Shown here in pieces: positions 35,901 through 48,072 of a DNA stretch of 64,000 nt. Numbering within the stretch: position 1 is the stretch's first letter; the number at the start of each line of letters is the position of its first letter. The notes beneath the pieces are model-generated. The model worked only from the letters and a program-made list of their open reading frames with translations, searched no databases and was not told the DNA's origin. Source of the stretch: Chytridium lagenaria (Eukaryota; Chytridiomycota; Chytridiomycetes; Chytridiales; Chytridiaceae); NCBI GenBank assembly GCA_025449115.1, contig JAHLKC010000083.1, forward strand, positions 62,001-126,000. Direction: 5' to 3'. Made by a program: the position numbers and the translations under genes.

Positions 35901-38568
35901 CAGGAGCTATTTTCTAAGCAAAAGTCAGTTGAGAAACGATGCCAGCGTCAACAAACATGATGGTTTATAAATACGTAGCAAAACACTTCTTCAGCTATAG
36001 AGAGCGACGGAGTAGGGTAATTGGAGCAATAGTTGAAGTAGAAGGGAAATCAGACATCTTGACCGGCCATATTTAAGGGCTTTCGACCAAGCATTCAATG
36101 ACGTCATTTTAAAAAATCACCCATAAGCTGTCATATCGCTAGAAACGCAGGAAGGATTGTAAATGTTGGAAATAACGCGTCGCGTTATCCGCGCGAAAAG
36201 GCTAAAATAATGGTAAACGTGACTGTTGACGGCCAGTCTAGGGTCCGTTATAGCAGCACGACTTCAGTCTTTTTATTTTTTTTATAGGGGACAAGTAAAC
36301 ATCAGTCGCTTTTAAGCCGACGCACCCTTCTTTAGCCAAATTGCCCTCTTTACTCATATTGTATATACTCCCGTTCTTCACGTAAGATAAAGCGGTTGTT
36401 GGTTAATAATCTATAGAGGCCGGTGTAAATTGCCAAGCAGTTGCATGGTTCCGGCTTTTGTTTTGTTGATACGAAGGTTCAACATGGATATGAACTACCA
36501 CAGCATTATGCACCTACCAATTATGTATATTGTTAATGAACAACATTAGTTACTTAAAACGAGCCACCGGCTCAAGTGTCCCTTTCTTCTTTGCAATCAT
36601 CGCCATCGTTTTCGAACACCGACATCCTTATCGTCCTGTCATCAACAGCTTCCCATATATAATTTCTCTCCACCGCATACAAACATAGTGCATCAATAAG
36701 TTTTTCCTTCACAGTTTCAAGATACGAAGAAAGAGACCGTCTCGATCATCTTCTGTATAACTCCCATATACGTCCAATAAAAATATCTTTGGTGAACTTC
36801 GCCTGATTACTCCACATTTATAGGAGAATTATGAATCCTCGCTTCCAAGTTAAGGATGTCACCATACACGGACCAGATGAAGCCACGCCGCTTTTAAAAG
36901 GGGAGTTGCTGCATCTCGAGCACTGAGGACAGAGTTCAGCGTCTAATTTCTTGCTGAAGCCACCGCGGATGAATTCTACTTTGAATCTGCCGAATCTCAG
37001 TCTAAGGAAAAAGATATGGAATTCTTTTATAGATAGATCTGGAAGAACAGAAGGAAGATATGTACTATAGCTACACCTGCAGTTTTAACCTGGCCGAAGG
37101 TAGCATAGACTGGTGGCCCCCAAAAAAAGAGGCTTGCCGTTCGATCCGTCCTGCAGGGGTTTTACACCAATTTCGCGAGAGACGTTAAAGAAGCTGTGAG
37201 TTGTGAAAGAACTAGAAGATAACACGATTGAAAGATCTACTTAAATGACACGGCGGAGAGATTGAGTACGTTCATTCAGTGCCGAGCCTTGTCATATCTT
37301 GATTCTTCAGCACGTGGTATACATGGAGAGGAGAATGAGTGTGTTGAAACCCAAAATAGACGCGTCTTCACAGCTCACTTCTGCGGAATGCTGAAATGGT
37401 CACTGACATTCAAAAGTGGCGATAAGAAAGTTACGAGGACTTCCACAAAGGAGAGCGACAGATGATATTCGGACAAAACTTGAAGCATCACAAATCTAGG
37501 TGGAGCGTGTAGTAAGTAGGTAATACTATGATAATTACCGAGTTGAGGGATTTCCGGATCTCTTGTTGCATTTTCGCTGCTCGGCGGGTGTGAATTGCCA
37601 AGCAGCCGGTTTCTTTTGTTTTGTTGACACGAATATTCAACATGGATAGGAACTACCATAGCATATGCACTTGCCAGTTATTTAAAATGTTAATAGAACC
37701 ACATAAACCCCGACCCTGTCATCAACAGCTTCCCACAATTTCTCTCCACCGCATACAAAGTACATGCGGCATCAACAAATCTTTCCTTCACAGTTTCAAG
37801 ATACGAAGAAACAGCCCGTCACAAATCATCCTCTGCATAACTCCCATTTACGTCCAAGAGAATATCCCTGATAAACTTCGTCGGAGTACTCCATGTATAC
37901 TGAAGAATCAAGATTTCAAAAGGCTCGGTACTGAATAAACCTATTTAATCCCTCCGCCTTATCTTTCAAATAGGTCTTTCAATCGCATCACTTCAAGGTT
38001 TTTTACAGCAACACAGATTCTTTAACGGATTTAGCTTGAGCGTGTATTTATACTAGTATGATTATTACCGAGTTGAGGGTTTTTCGAATCTGCATTCTCG
38101 CTGCTCGGAGGTGACTATGTCGGTTTACTGTCAGCGAGGAAAGGTGATATTATCAGTTTCATAGATTGTTGTGTTGTTCCATGCATCTCCAATTGACAGA
38201 CTATTTGACCAAAACAAGAATACCGTTCTAAGCGTAAGATATCCCTCTTTTAAATATATTCTAAAACAAATGGTGTCTCGTTGCCAACTTCATCTGCTTT
38301 TCATTTCTTTTATTCATCGTAAAATGGGCGCTCACCAACGCCGTCTTCTCGTCTTTGTATAAATACGGCGCGCGATTGAAAATTTGCGGTTGTTCAAAAG
38401 TGATTCTTTCCTCAGGTGAGCTGCAATGTGGTGTGTGGTGTGATCGGTAGAGGGCGATAGATGAACCTCACACCATAACGAAAATGACAGGCAACAACAG
38501 AGATTCTCGTCCTCAATTTCAGACGTTATAAATGCGGCTGTTATTCACTTTCTTTTCCAGTAGCCAAA
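35901..38568. repeat. Spacer of tandem unit 3 with nested duplication
   Basis: This is longer than the unit 2 spacer because part of it occurs twice. The block with ATTGCCAAGCAG, the AACATGGAT string and the glycosyltransferase-derived segment appears at about 36420-36830 and again, diverged, at 37590-37930. About 750 bases between them (36835-37570) are not seen elsewhere. Its only open stretch (NPRFQVKDVTIHGPDEATPL at about 36830) is short and unrecognised. The last 540 bases are the ALDH upstream region. No intact gene is seen. Confidence 0.65.
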
Positions 38569-40294
38569 ATGACCACCATCAACATTCTCTCCCCCGTTGA
38601 CGGCAAGATTGTTGCATCCCGTCACGAAGTCTCCCTCGCAGAAGCTCAAGAAACTCTCTCCCGATCCCACAAGGCGTTTGACGAATGGCGTAAAGTTCCG
38701 CTTGAAAAGCGGATCGAGGTTGTGAGGAAGTTGGTGGAGAAGTTTCTGGAGATGAAGGATGAGGCTGCAGAGGAATTGGCAAACTTGATCGGAAGGTGAG
38801 GATGGCATGATATGTATGAAAAGCTTACATTATGGAAGACCTCTTAAACATTGTCACAATTGAGATGAACGGATTCAAGGACCGTGCGGAATGGTTATTG
38901 AATAATGCTGCTGACGCTCTCGCAGACGTCCCCGCCGTCCCCGCTCAAAAGGGATACCGCCGATTCATCCGTCGAGAGCCCCACGGCGTTGTGTTGTTGA
39001 TCGCAGCGTGGAATTACCCCTACCTTATTACAGTGAACGGACTTCTTCCCGCGCTTTTGGGTGGGAACACGGTTATCTTGAAACAGGCGCCGCAGACCTA
39101 CCCTTGCGCTGATCGGATTGTTGAGGCGGCAAAAAGGGCGGGAGTACCTGAGGGTGTTGTGCAGGCTCTTTGTGCTGGACATGATGTTTTAGGTGAAGTT
39201 ATGAAGGATAGGAGGGTTGGGCATGTTCATTTTACTGGAAGTGTGAGAGGTGGAAGGGAGGTTGGGAAAGTGTTGAGCGAGAGGTTCATTGGTGAGTGGT
39301 TATTGTCAAGCTCTTCTTGATAGTGTTGTTAACGATGTTTAGGACTTGGCCTTGAGCTTGGAGGAAAAATCCTGCTTACGTGCGTGAAGACGCGGACCCT
39401 GCACATGCGGCCGAGAATCTGATTGATGGAGCCATGTATAATTCTGGACAGAGCTGCTGTGCGATCGAAAGAATTTATGTGCATGAGAAAGTGTATGATC
39501 GGTTTGTGGAGGAGGCGGTGAAGGCGGCGAGTGCTTACAAGTTGGGGGGCGCCGTTCGATACCGAGACGAATTTGGGACCAGTGGTGAAAGTGGCGGCTG
39601 CTGATGCTATCAGGGAGCATCTGAGGGATGCCGGTGAGTTATTATTTTCGTTTACGTCAATGGATTTTTTGTTGCTTTTTTTTTTTCTAAACAAAAACTA
39701 GTTGCAAAGGGAGCAAAGGCGCTTGTTGATGAATCGTTGTTTTCTGTTGCGAAGGCGGGGACTGCGTTTGTTGCACCTCAGGTTTTGGTGAATGTGGATC
39801 ACACTATGAAGATTATGACAGAGGAGACGTTTGGTCCCGTTGTTGGCGTGATGAAGGTAATTCATCATCTATCATTGGGCTTGCCATATGGCTTTCAAGA
39901 ATGTCACTGACCTCTATGATTTTTCTTGCCTTCCACAACAAGGTCAAATCTGACGATGAAGCTGTTGCGTTGATGAACGATTCCGAGTATGGGTTGACAG
40001 CCTCTGTTTGGACAAAGGACGAAGATGCGGCGTTCAAGCTGATGGAACGGTGAGTGACATTTGTCAATTCAATTCTGCATGAAAGAAGGTGGTAATCCAA
40101 GGAGTTCATTGACTAATTCCAATCAACTTTTATAAAGGATCGATGCAGGAACGGTGTTTATGAACCGGTGTGATTACCTGGACCCTGGGTTGCCGTGGAC
40201 TGGAATCAAGGAGAGCGGTAGAGGATCCACACTCTCGAAACTTGGGTTTGAAGCAATGACTCGGCCCAAGGCGTTCCACCTCAGGCTTCCGTGA
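38569..40294 (+). CDS. Aldehyde dehydrogenase (full-length copy)
   Basis: This is an NAD(P)-dependent ALDH that oxidises an aldehyde to its acid. Visible motifs are AAWNYPY, LLPALLGGNTVILKQAPQT, FTGSVRGG, LGLELGG (general-base Glu), NSGQSCC (nucleophilic Cys), ETFGPVVGVMK, and the C-terminal PWTGIKESGRG and KLGFEAMTRPKAFHLR. About 480 residues, six exons, no targeting peptide evident. The class (medium-chain or SSADH-like) cannot be fixed by eye. Three one-base breaks lie in conserved parts: an extra T at 38860-38861 (the paralogous fragment near 29300 has one T), one base missing in the A-run at 39365-39369 (LGGK|DPAYV), and one extra base in the G-run at 39544-39549 (KLG|PFDTETNLGPVV). These look like homopolymer errors. 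The promoter region is shared with the stub at 33357. Confidence 0.88.
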
Positions 40295-40999
40295 TTTCTT
40301 TTTATTATTTTAAATAAAAAAGACACTTTTAGATCGAAGGCTCAACCAATAAAAAGAAATTAAACTCTATTATTATTATTAGGGATGATGCCAGTTAATA
40401 AATAAATAAATAGAATATCACTAAATATCATTCAAGTGCCTTGGAAAGAAGGAAAAGAAAAAAGGGTTTTTCTTATTTATTATTTATTTATTTAATCCCC
40501 TCTTCTTCTTCTTCGTCTTGTTATTACTATGTATGTAATTGATTGTGTAATAATTCAAAAAGCATACATTTCCTATTTGAGTGAATTTGTGCACTTGTAT
40601 TACCTATGAGCTTAAATTAAAATACCTAGTGTTATTAGTGCCTCCCAGTGTATATAAGGTGGTATTATTATTAATATAAAACAAAACAAAAAAAAAGGGC
40701 CGTTTTCCGTGTCTCCTCTTCCGTCTCCTCCTCTCTAAAAAGGTTACACCATTTGGACTTGTCTGCGTAATTGAACACTAATTGAATGAAATTGGAATAT
40801 TTTATTTAAAATTACACAAAAAAACAATTTGAAACACCATAATAAATAAATAAATAATGAATTAATTAATTAATTAAATAAAATCAATCTCCCCAATTCC
40901 CTTTCCTCACCGTCTGTCTGAAACCATCACCCTGAGAAACCTAACTCAACTAAATACTTTGTCGACGACGTCGTTTCTCACCGTCATCTCTCCCTCGTC
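40295..40999. other. AT-rich intergenic region with TAAA/TTAT microsatellites
   Basis: This lies downstream of ALDH and upstream of the F-box gene. It contains several runs of AATA/TTTA-type repeats (about 40395-40415, 40480-40495, 40840-40880). The last 100 bases should be the promoter and leader of the F-box gene. No gene was seen. Confidence 0.5.
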
Positions 41000-43386
41000 A
41001 TGGACAGGCTACGGGCTCTAAACCCTACGGCATTCCTAACGACATCATCATCATCATCATCGTCATCATCGGCATCTTGTCCTGCATGCATCTGCACTTG
41101 TTCAACATTAACACCATCACCTTCAACAACATCTCCCACGTCTACCAATGATCTCTCATCGCCCCTAAACAACGTTCTCCCTTCATTTTCATCACCATCA
41201 CCATCACCCGCATCTTGGAGAAGCAGCATCATGCAACTACACGAACCCCAATGCAGTCTCTCAACACATCAACATCCTGTGAGAATATCCATCAAAAAAC
41301 GTCCAAAAACCCTTCCCGCATCACTCCCTTCCCGCTCATCCAACTCTTCCCAAAGTGCCAAAAGTCGGCTATACAGACATACCCTTCCTGCCACCTCCTC
41401 CATCGTTGCTGCGCCAAACTCGGATCTTGACATTGATACCCTTCTCTTCCTGTCATCCTCCCCCCTTCCCGTCATCCAAACCGCTCTCGCGAGAAGGAAA
41501 GTCTCTCTGGTGTTGCCTGAAAGTGATGCTTCCTCGATGGACGCCTCTGATCGCAAGGAAGAACAGGAAGAACAGGATCCTTTGGACGTGTCGTCATTGA
41601 CTGAGGGGAAATCTGCTCACGTGCCATCCTTACTACCATCAGATCGTTTGCCTCCCCCTCCACCAAAGGGAAACGCACCCACATGCCCTCTCCCCCCAAC
41701 CCCGAAACCAACTACCGCTATTCCCATTCACGTCTCCTACCCCGCTTCCTTCCAACTTGCTCGTCGTCGTTCATCCACATCCCTTCCCCCAGTGCACAAC
41801 GGTCCTAGTGGCCCTCTCCCACCTTCTTCTCTCCGTCCCTCTTTTCCTAACTCCCCAAGTGCCCCGTCAACAACTGCACCGTTTGTCCCCGGCCACAGAA
41901 GAAGATTATCAAAATCCCTCATTCGATCCCCTGAATCACCCCCTCCCACACCTCCACCTTCAAGACCTCTTCCTCCACCTCCCACACCCTCTGCCATCCC
42001 GATTCTTCGATGCTGCTGGCGGCGGCACCGTTGAACCTGAAGGCACAGACGTCTGCCGTAAGTGCCAATCCAGCCCTTTGGACCCACTTGCTTTCTTTTC
42101 GCACCAACCCGTGGGAATTTTTATTTTGTTTATTTTTTTTGTGGAGTTTAGATTGATTTTTGACGTGTCCTCTTTTCTTCTGCACAGCCTGTCTCAAAGA
42201 AACGTCATGGCATGATGGTCACCACCGTTCCTGGTGTCAAGAGCACGGCCCGTCTTCCCGGAGAACTATGGACCCAAATCCTCTCAAACCTCCACATCAT
42301 CGACCTCATCAAAGTCAAGCACGTCTCCACCCTTTTTTCTGAAATCACTGAAGAGTTATTGGAGGTTAGTCAATTCCCTCAAGTTATCCCATATACTTAA
42401 CCCCAACCTTTATGCAGAACCCGAATTTGAAGTCTACCTTGAATCCCGTCGTCTCTTCCGCTCCATCCACGTTGATACTCTCACCTCCTCCACTGACGCC
42501 ATCGCCCGCGTCCTTCTCAACTCTGACCACCAAACCATGCTCTCCATCCTCTCCCTCCTCTACTCTGAATCCTTATCCGCTCCACACCGTCTCACCCCAT
42601 TCCTCGCCTCCGCATTCCCCCGCATCGCAGACGCATGTCGCCGTCGTCTTCGTCGTCGTCAACTTCACATGTCACCATCACCAGACGATTGTGACATCTC
42701 CTCCCCGTCCACATCTCCATCCCCAACTCCAAGCGATCCACTCACCCCATCCTCCATCACGCTCACGATTCGATCCGCAGTCGCTGGTCGCGCGCTCTCG
42801 GATCTAACTCAACGTCTCACGATGCTCCCAACCTCCCATCCGCACACCATCCGTCTTGCGAGGCTCGTAGGGGAGTTTTATCGGACCGGTTGGATTGCCG
42901 ATCGATCTGCTTTGGAGCTTGTGAGGACGCTTGTGCATCTCCTTGGAGTTAAAAAGGTGGTGGGGGCGAGTGATATTGTGAAATGTTTGTGGGAGGTGCT
43001 TGTGGTTGCTGGGAGGGATTTGGAGAAGGCCGCGCCTGCTGTATGGGGGGGTGTGTATCGACGTATTGCGAGGGTTGTGGAGGTTTGTGGGGGTGTAGGA
43101 GGAGATGAACCGAAAGAGGAGGAGGATGAAGAGGTGGAGTGTTCTAGGGAGATGTTGAGTGCTTTGGATGTTGCCGCCTTGCAGGTGTGTTTACCTTTTC
43201 TTACCCTTTATTTTCTTTATGTCTTTATACGAACAATTATACTTAAACGTTCTATTCAAATCACAGCGTCTCCTCGCCCTCCGCCGCAACAAATGGATCA
43301 TGTCTCGTGATTCCGGGTTTGAACCTGAACCCGCCTCCATCGTCCTTCCTGGTGAAGTCGACAATGTAGCCGTCGCAGCAGAATAA
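41000..43386 (+). CDS. F-box protein with C-terminal MIF4G-like domain
   Basis: The first 340 residues are Ser/Pro-rich and disordered (poly-Ser from TCATCA repeats, then Pro tracts). After an intron (about 42060-42190) an F-box is visible: RLPGELWTQILSNLHIIDLI followed by KVKHVSTLFSEI. F-boxes bind Skp1 and link targets to SCF ubiquitin ligases. The C-terminal 300 residues look like a MIF4G/HEAT domain: MLSILSLLYSESLSAPHRL, then IRLARLVGEFYRTGWIADRS, SDIVKCLWEVLVVAGRDLE, and after a last intron QRLLALRRNKWIMSRD, the position where eIF4G-type domains end in a DLRxNxW motif. One base appears missing near 41998 (CCC) where the Pro-rich frame meets LLAAAPLNLKAQTSA, and the second intron at about 42366-42418 needs a one-base adjustment. 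The stop is TAA at 43384-43386. I trust the F-box; the MIF4G call is moderate. Confidence 0.65.
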
Positions 43387-45093
43387 GCCCCCTCATCCCT
43401 TTTTAAACGACCTCGTCTCAAATTTCTCTACTCACACCACCACCATTCCTTCTATGACATCTTTTTTGCTCTTTTTTTTTTGGCGTGTCCGCCAAGCTCG
43501 TGCTCCATCATCATTTTCTTTAGTTTGTTGCGGGACCCCGATAATATGTCGTCAGCGTCCTTGATTTGCAGTCAGACCTCGTTTATGATTTTTTGGAAAA
43601 CCCGTACCGCCCCCCATCTTTGTGGTTTTTTGTTGTATATCGTTTATTTTTGTTGTGAAGACGTGGTTTTCCAAGTCTTCAATAGCCTCATTGCCCTTTT
43701 TTTTTTTTTGTAATCTCTCCCAACTTTATTATGCAGGAAAAAACAAAACATGAAAGTATGCGATTTATTCGTTGTTGAGCGTGTTCATGGTCGTGTGCTT
43801 TGTATCGGACTCTGAAAAAAATTCTGAAACCAAAAAACTTCAAAGTTTCAGGGTTGGATGGGATCACCTTTGTGCGGGGATGAGTTTCACCCTTTTCTCC
43901 ACAGCCTTTTGGTGAGGTGGACCCTTTCATGCGGTGTTGAGTTTCACCCTTCAGAATGGTGAGGTGGAGACCGTCCACCCGTTCATGCGGTGTTGAGTTT
44001 CACCCTTGGCGGCAGCGCCTTTTGGTGAGGTGGATACCGTCCAACCCTTTCATGGTGGTGTTGCGTTTCATTGAAAATGGATCGAGCCTCCATATCGCCT
44101 ATTTGCGACTATTTTGGCCTTGGTGCGGTGTTGAGAGGTATGTTTCAACGTTGGTTAGCGTTGTCATCGCGTCTTGTTTTGCACCGTCACCTGGTTTCTC
44201 CTTCTCGTTTTCTTTTCTGGGTGTTCATATCAATAAAGAGTGACGGAACAAAACCTCGTCCGCCTTGTTTTTTTGACGTGAAACTCTTTGAGGTTTTCGA
44301 TCGGGACCGTTTGTCATCATCTACAAGGAATCGTTGGTTGTGGATGTTCACACCCCTTTTTTTGACGTTCCATCATGTTGAGGGGGTGAACCCCATATGT
44401 GAACACGCGTGTTTCATCGTTCATGCCGTTTTTGGTCGCGTAAAAAGTCCCATTGTAAAAACATCGGACGGGGAGTGTGTCGTCATTTTCCATACTCAAA
44501 AGGTCCGCATGTTTGCTGCAATCTACGTGCAATGAAGAGGAGGGAGAGTACTTTACGAACCAGTGATCGCGGAAAAACAACACCATGTCACGTTCTAACC
44601 GAAAACCTTAAACCATAAAAACTCTTTCAACGCTTTTCAAGTCTTTATGAAACAAAAGAAAAAAGCGTCTGCCAAAAAAAAAGGCCCTACAAAAAACACA
44701 ACAAAAAAAACAAAGGTACAGTTTTTGCAAAAGGTACAGACAGCTCGGCATAACAAGAAAAAAGAGAGGGATAAACTGAGAATGTAGAGAAAAAAAAGGG
44801 GGGGGTGAACGGTGAAAGAATGCAAACTAGGGACACAAAAAAAAAAGATGACCGAATACTAGGGAGAAAACAAAACGATATATGAAAAAAGAGAAACTGA
44901 TATAAGGAAAAAACACACTCCGAGGTTGATAAAAAACCCCCTCTCCAACGTCGTCAAGAACGAAAACCAAACAACAAAAAGAATACGCAAAACGAGGGGG
45001 GGGAAAAAAAAAGAGAAAAGGATGTCCATAGGTCCTTCCACAAAAAAGGTAAACACAAAAAAAAAAAACTTGGGAAGAAGAGGGGGGGCTCAC
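43387..45093. other. Intergenic region between convergent genes
   Basis: This is long and low in complexity: poly-T near 43465 and 43700, a minisatellite-like block (separate entry), and A/G-rich runs with many homopolymers at 44640-45090. It separates the 3' ends of the F-box and SH3-receptor genes. Open stretches around 44070-44530 show no family resemblance. Confidence 0.45.
43850..44060. repeat. Imperfect minisatellite (about 65-bp units)
   Basis: The string GAGTTTCACCCTT recurs at about 43882, 43940 and 43997, each preceded by TGCGG-G/TGTTGAG or similar and followed by GGTGAGGTGGA, with spacing of about 55-60 bases. A fourth, weaker unit may begin near 44050. Confidence 0.7.
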
Positions 45094-47118
45094 TCAAAAC
45101 CCATTCCTACTACTCGCCCGTCTCCCAACACCAGTCCCCAAACTCCCAACCCCAGCATGACTCATCAACGCACTCAACCGATCCTGCGGTGCCCTCAAAC
45201 TCTCCCCATCACTCTCACTGCTACTACTCGCCCCCGTGCTGACACAAACAAGCGGGAAAGCCCCCTGCGCCCCCGTGGAAGGCACAAGTCCCAACCCCCA
45301 CCCATCATCAAACGCGCGCAGAATCACCATCTCCTGACCCTTCACAAGCTCCAGCTCATCCGCGAGGTCGGCGCGTAAGAGTGGATGACTTTCATGACGA
45401 GCGGGCTGGTTGGGGTTGTGGTGGGAGGGGTGAGACGGGGAGGGGCGATGGGGGTTGTGTAGGGAGGGGAGGCGGTGGGGTTGTGGTGCCCATGGCGGCG
45501 GCGGCGGACATGAGACCCACGTCGGAGGAGGAGACGACAGAGTTGGAGGAGGAGGACATGTGAGGGGGTTGTTGTTGGTGGTTGGGGAGTTTTGGGTGTA
45601 TGGGTAGTAGTTTTGGGTGGGGTTTGAGGGGGGGTTGGTTGTTGTAGCCGTATTGGTTTGCAGAGGAGGGGGGTGAGGAGGAGGCGGCGGCGACGACGGT
45701 GGCGGGGTATCCGACAGAGGTCATGGCTGGCGGAGGGGAGGGGAGGGGAGAGGGATTGAGAGTATTGTTGGTTGTAGGACCGGGAAGAGGTGGATGAGAT
45801 GGTTGTGCCCGCGTTGGTGGGTTTGAAGAAGGAGGAGGAGGATGGAGACATTTGAGGGGGTTTCCGTAACCTTGAGTCTGGTTGATGGCAGCTCCACGAC
45901 GAGTCCGATTGCGTCTCATCAAGAGACAGGTGAGCGCCACGATAATGATGATGAGAGCGACACCACCGGCAATGGCGGGGGCCAGGATGGGGTTGGAGGC
46001 GCTCGAGTTGGAGTTTTGGGAGTCAGTCGAGGAGGCGCCAGTGGAGCTGGTCGGGCTGCTGGCGGAGGAGAGAGTACCGGTGGTCGTGGTAGCTCTGACG
46101 GCGGTTGTGGTTGCGCTCACGATGACGCCAACGCGTGCGGAGGAGGAGGAGGTGGTGGGTGCAGCTGTGGAGCTGACGATCAGGCTAGAGGGGGTGAAAC
46201 CAGGAGGAGCCGGACCACCAAAGCTTTGGGCACAGCAAATGTCGCTGTCGGGATTTGACGGGCACAGGCTAATAGCCTTGGACTCGCTGCTAAAGCCTAA
46301 TCAAAACAAACAAAAGCAGGGTTAAATACATTACGATGAAACAAAAAACAAAAAAAGGTGACTTGACTATATAACACCACCGTAAAGAGTAATGCATACC
46401 GCAGAATGTGTCCTCGTTTGGCACACCTCTTACACACTCGATTCCACTGGATGACGAAAAGCTCCTGAATTCATCGCACCAGGTCGCATAGTTATTCATG
46501 ACAGTCTGCCTCCTTTCGTTAAAAGCATTATTGTTTGTAGGAGGGCACAAATTCGCATCGTTTATGGCAGCATTGATACGACCAGCAAGGATTCCGCACT
46601 CGTCGTTGCAGAGAGAGGGCCCCACATTCGGGTTAGCACACGCGGAGACGGCCGCCTGGACAGTGCGGGCACAGAAGCGGGATACGCGGTATCTTTTAAC
46701 AAGACATGGGTTAGTTTTGATATACATTGAATGGGAGTTGAAAGAACAAAGTGAAAGAGGTGTCATATGGAATGGATGCAATGCAATATTCTCGATTCGC
46801 TCCATAAAATCCATCATATCATTCATATTACCTCATGGATTCCACAGCAGTGATAATGGTTGAGGCCGAACATCCCATCGTTTCCACCCAGACTTCGGCC
46901 ATAGCGGCATCATTCGCCAGATTTGCACTGACCCAGACATTGAACGTTTCCTCGTTGTAGTAAACTGGGACACCACTCTGAGAGCCGGGCGTGATCGAGT
47001 AGCCAGCGTAAGCGGATCCACAGATGCTATTGGGGCTGAGCGCAAAGCAGTTGGGGTTGGTTTGTGCAGAGATGAGAGTAGGGAGGGTGGCTAGGACGAT
47101 GGCGAGAAGGGAGGTCAT
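45094..47118 (-). CDS. Single-pass membrane protein: signal peptide, Cys-rich ectodomain, TM, Pro-rich region, SH3
   Basis: The protein begins MTSLLAIVLATLPTLISAQ, a clear signal peptide. The secreted part has many Cys (CFALSPNSICGSAYAGY, SRFCARTVQAAVSACANP, LCNDECG, ATWCDEF, ECVRGVPNEDTFCG, CPSNPDSDICCAQSFGG) in a pattern suited to disulfides. A Ser/Thr-rich stalk follows. The TM helix is PAIAGGVALIIIIVALTCLL with a basic stop MRRNRTRR. The cytosolic part is Pro/Ser/Gln-rich and ends in an SH3 domain (KVIHSYAPT, DELELVKGQEMVILRAFDDG, WGLGLVPSTGAQGAFPLVCV). This layout is typical of fungal cell-surface sensor or adhesion proteins that dock actin or signalling factors through SH3. One-base breaks occur in the Pro-rich part and before the SH3 domain near 45380-45390. 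Introns lie at about 46300-46400 and 46690-46830. Confidence 0.78.
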
Positions 47119-48014
47119 GCTGTTTTTTGGTTGATGTAAAGGGAACAAAAAAGAGAGGTGTGAGTGGTTCTGCGAGATTGGTAGGTTTTTTGATCCGTTC
47201 TTTGGTGGGGACTTGACGCATGCAGGTTCAAGCTGTTTTGTAAAAAAGTACGATATCCTCGATTCAAGACACCCTACATGCATCCATCCATCCATCCGTC
47301 GACCCATCCATCCATCCATCCACGCATGCATGCATGCATGCTTGCATTCGAGTGCTGATCATACCTTGGTTTGATGGTAGCAATAGGTCCTAAACTTGAA
47401 TGCATTCCTTTGAAAGTTGTCTTTTTTAATTGTTGGGGAGAGGCTGGTCCTTTTGTCTAAGTAGTCTATATGTCTCTAGAGTCTATCGGGCACACAACAC
47501 ACACACACACACACAGGCGCTTAGACTGGTTGATGTATCCTTTCAGGTGCTACTTGATGTAAAGTGGTGTATGAGTTTGAATGAGCTGAATAGGCGAGGT
47601 GAGGTGTCGTCCCCCTTTCGATTTCAAGATGATGACGGACTCGCAGGAGGTTTCACTCGCTCTATTATTATCTAATTAAAATAAATAATAAAATAGAAAT
47701 GTAGGAAATATGTGTGGGAAGAAGAAAGCCAAGTGTAAAAATATAATTATAAATAATTAATAATGATATATAAAAGGGTGTAAAATTTGAGCAAGTGGTT
47801 TGAACACAAGGGGGAATAAAAGAAAGAAAAAGGAATTGAGGGAGAACGCAATGTGTAACCATTTCATCTATATATAGACACAGATGGTTACACCATTCTA
47901 TTCTGTTGTTGTATATTGTCCAATGTATGTAGTACAAGAGTAATTATAATAATTATATTATTATTATTAATAATTAATATTATATGATTCAGCCTTCCAA
48001 ATAAATAATGCATA
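47119..48014. other. Intergenic region with microsatellites
   Basis: This is the upstream region of the SH3-receptor gene up to the inserted MULE. It holds a (CATC)n/(GCAT)n block at 47277-47345, an (AC)n block at about 47493-47516 and AT-rich stretches at 47670-47770 and 47930-48014. No gene is supported. Confidence 0.55.
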
Positions 48015-48022
48015 TATAAATA
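48015..48022 (+). repeat. 8-bp target-site duplication, left
   Basis: TATAAATA immediately left of the element is repeated exactly at 53509-53516. An 8-9 bp duplication is characteristic of Mutator-like elements. Confidence 0.85.
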
Positions 48023-48072
48023 GGAGGATGCATTATGCCGACCCCCCTGCATACAGACTGTCTGCAAAACCA
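48023..48072 (+). repeat. Left terminal inverted repeat
   Basis: About 48 of the 50 outer bases match the reverse complement of 53461-53508. Weaker similarity extends further in. Just inside lies a near-palindrome around TGTCTGCAAAAC / TTTTGCAGACTG, a possible transposase binding site. Confidence 0.88.
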
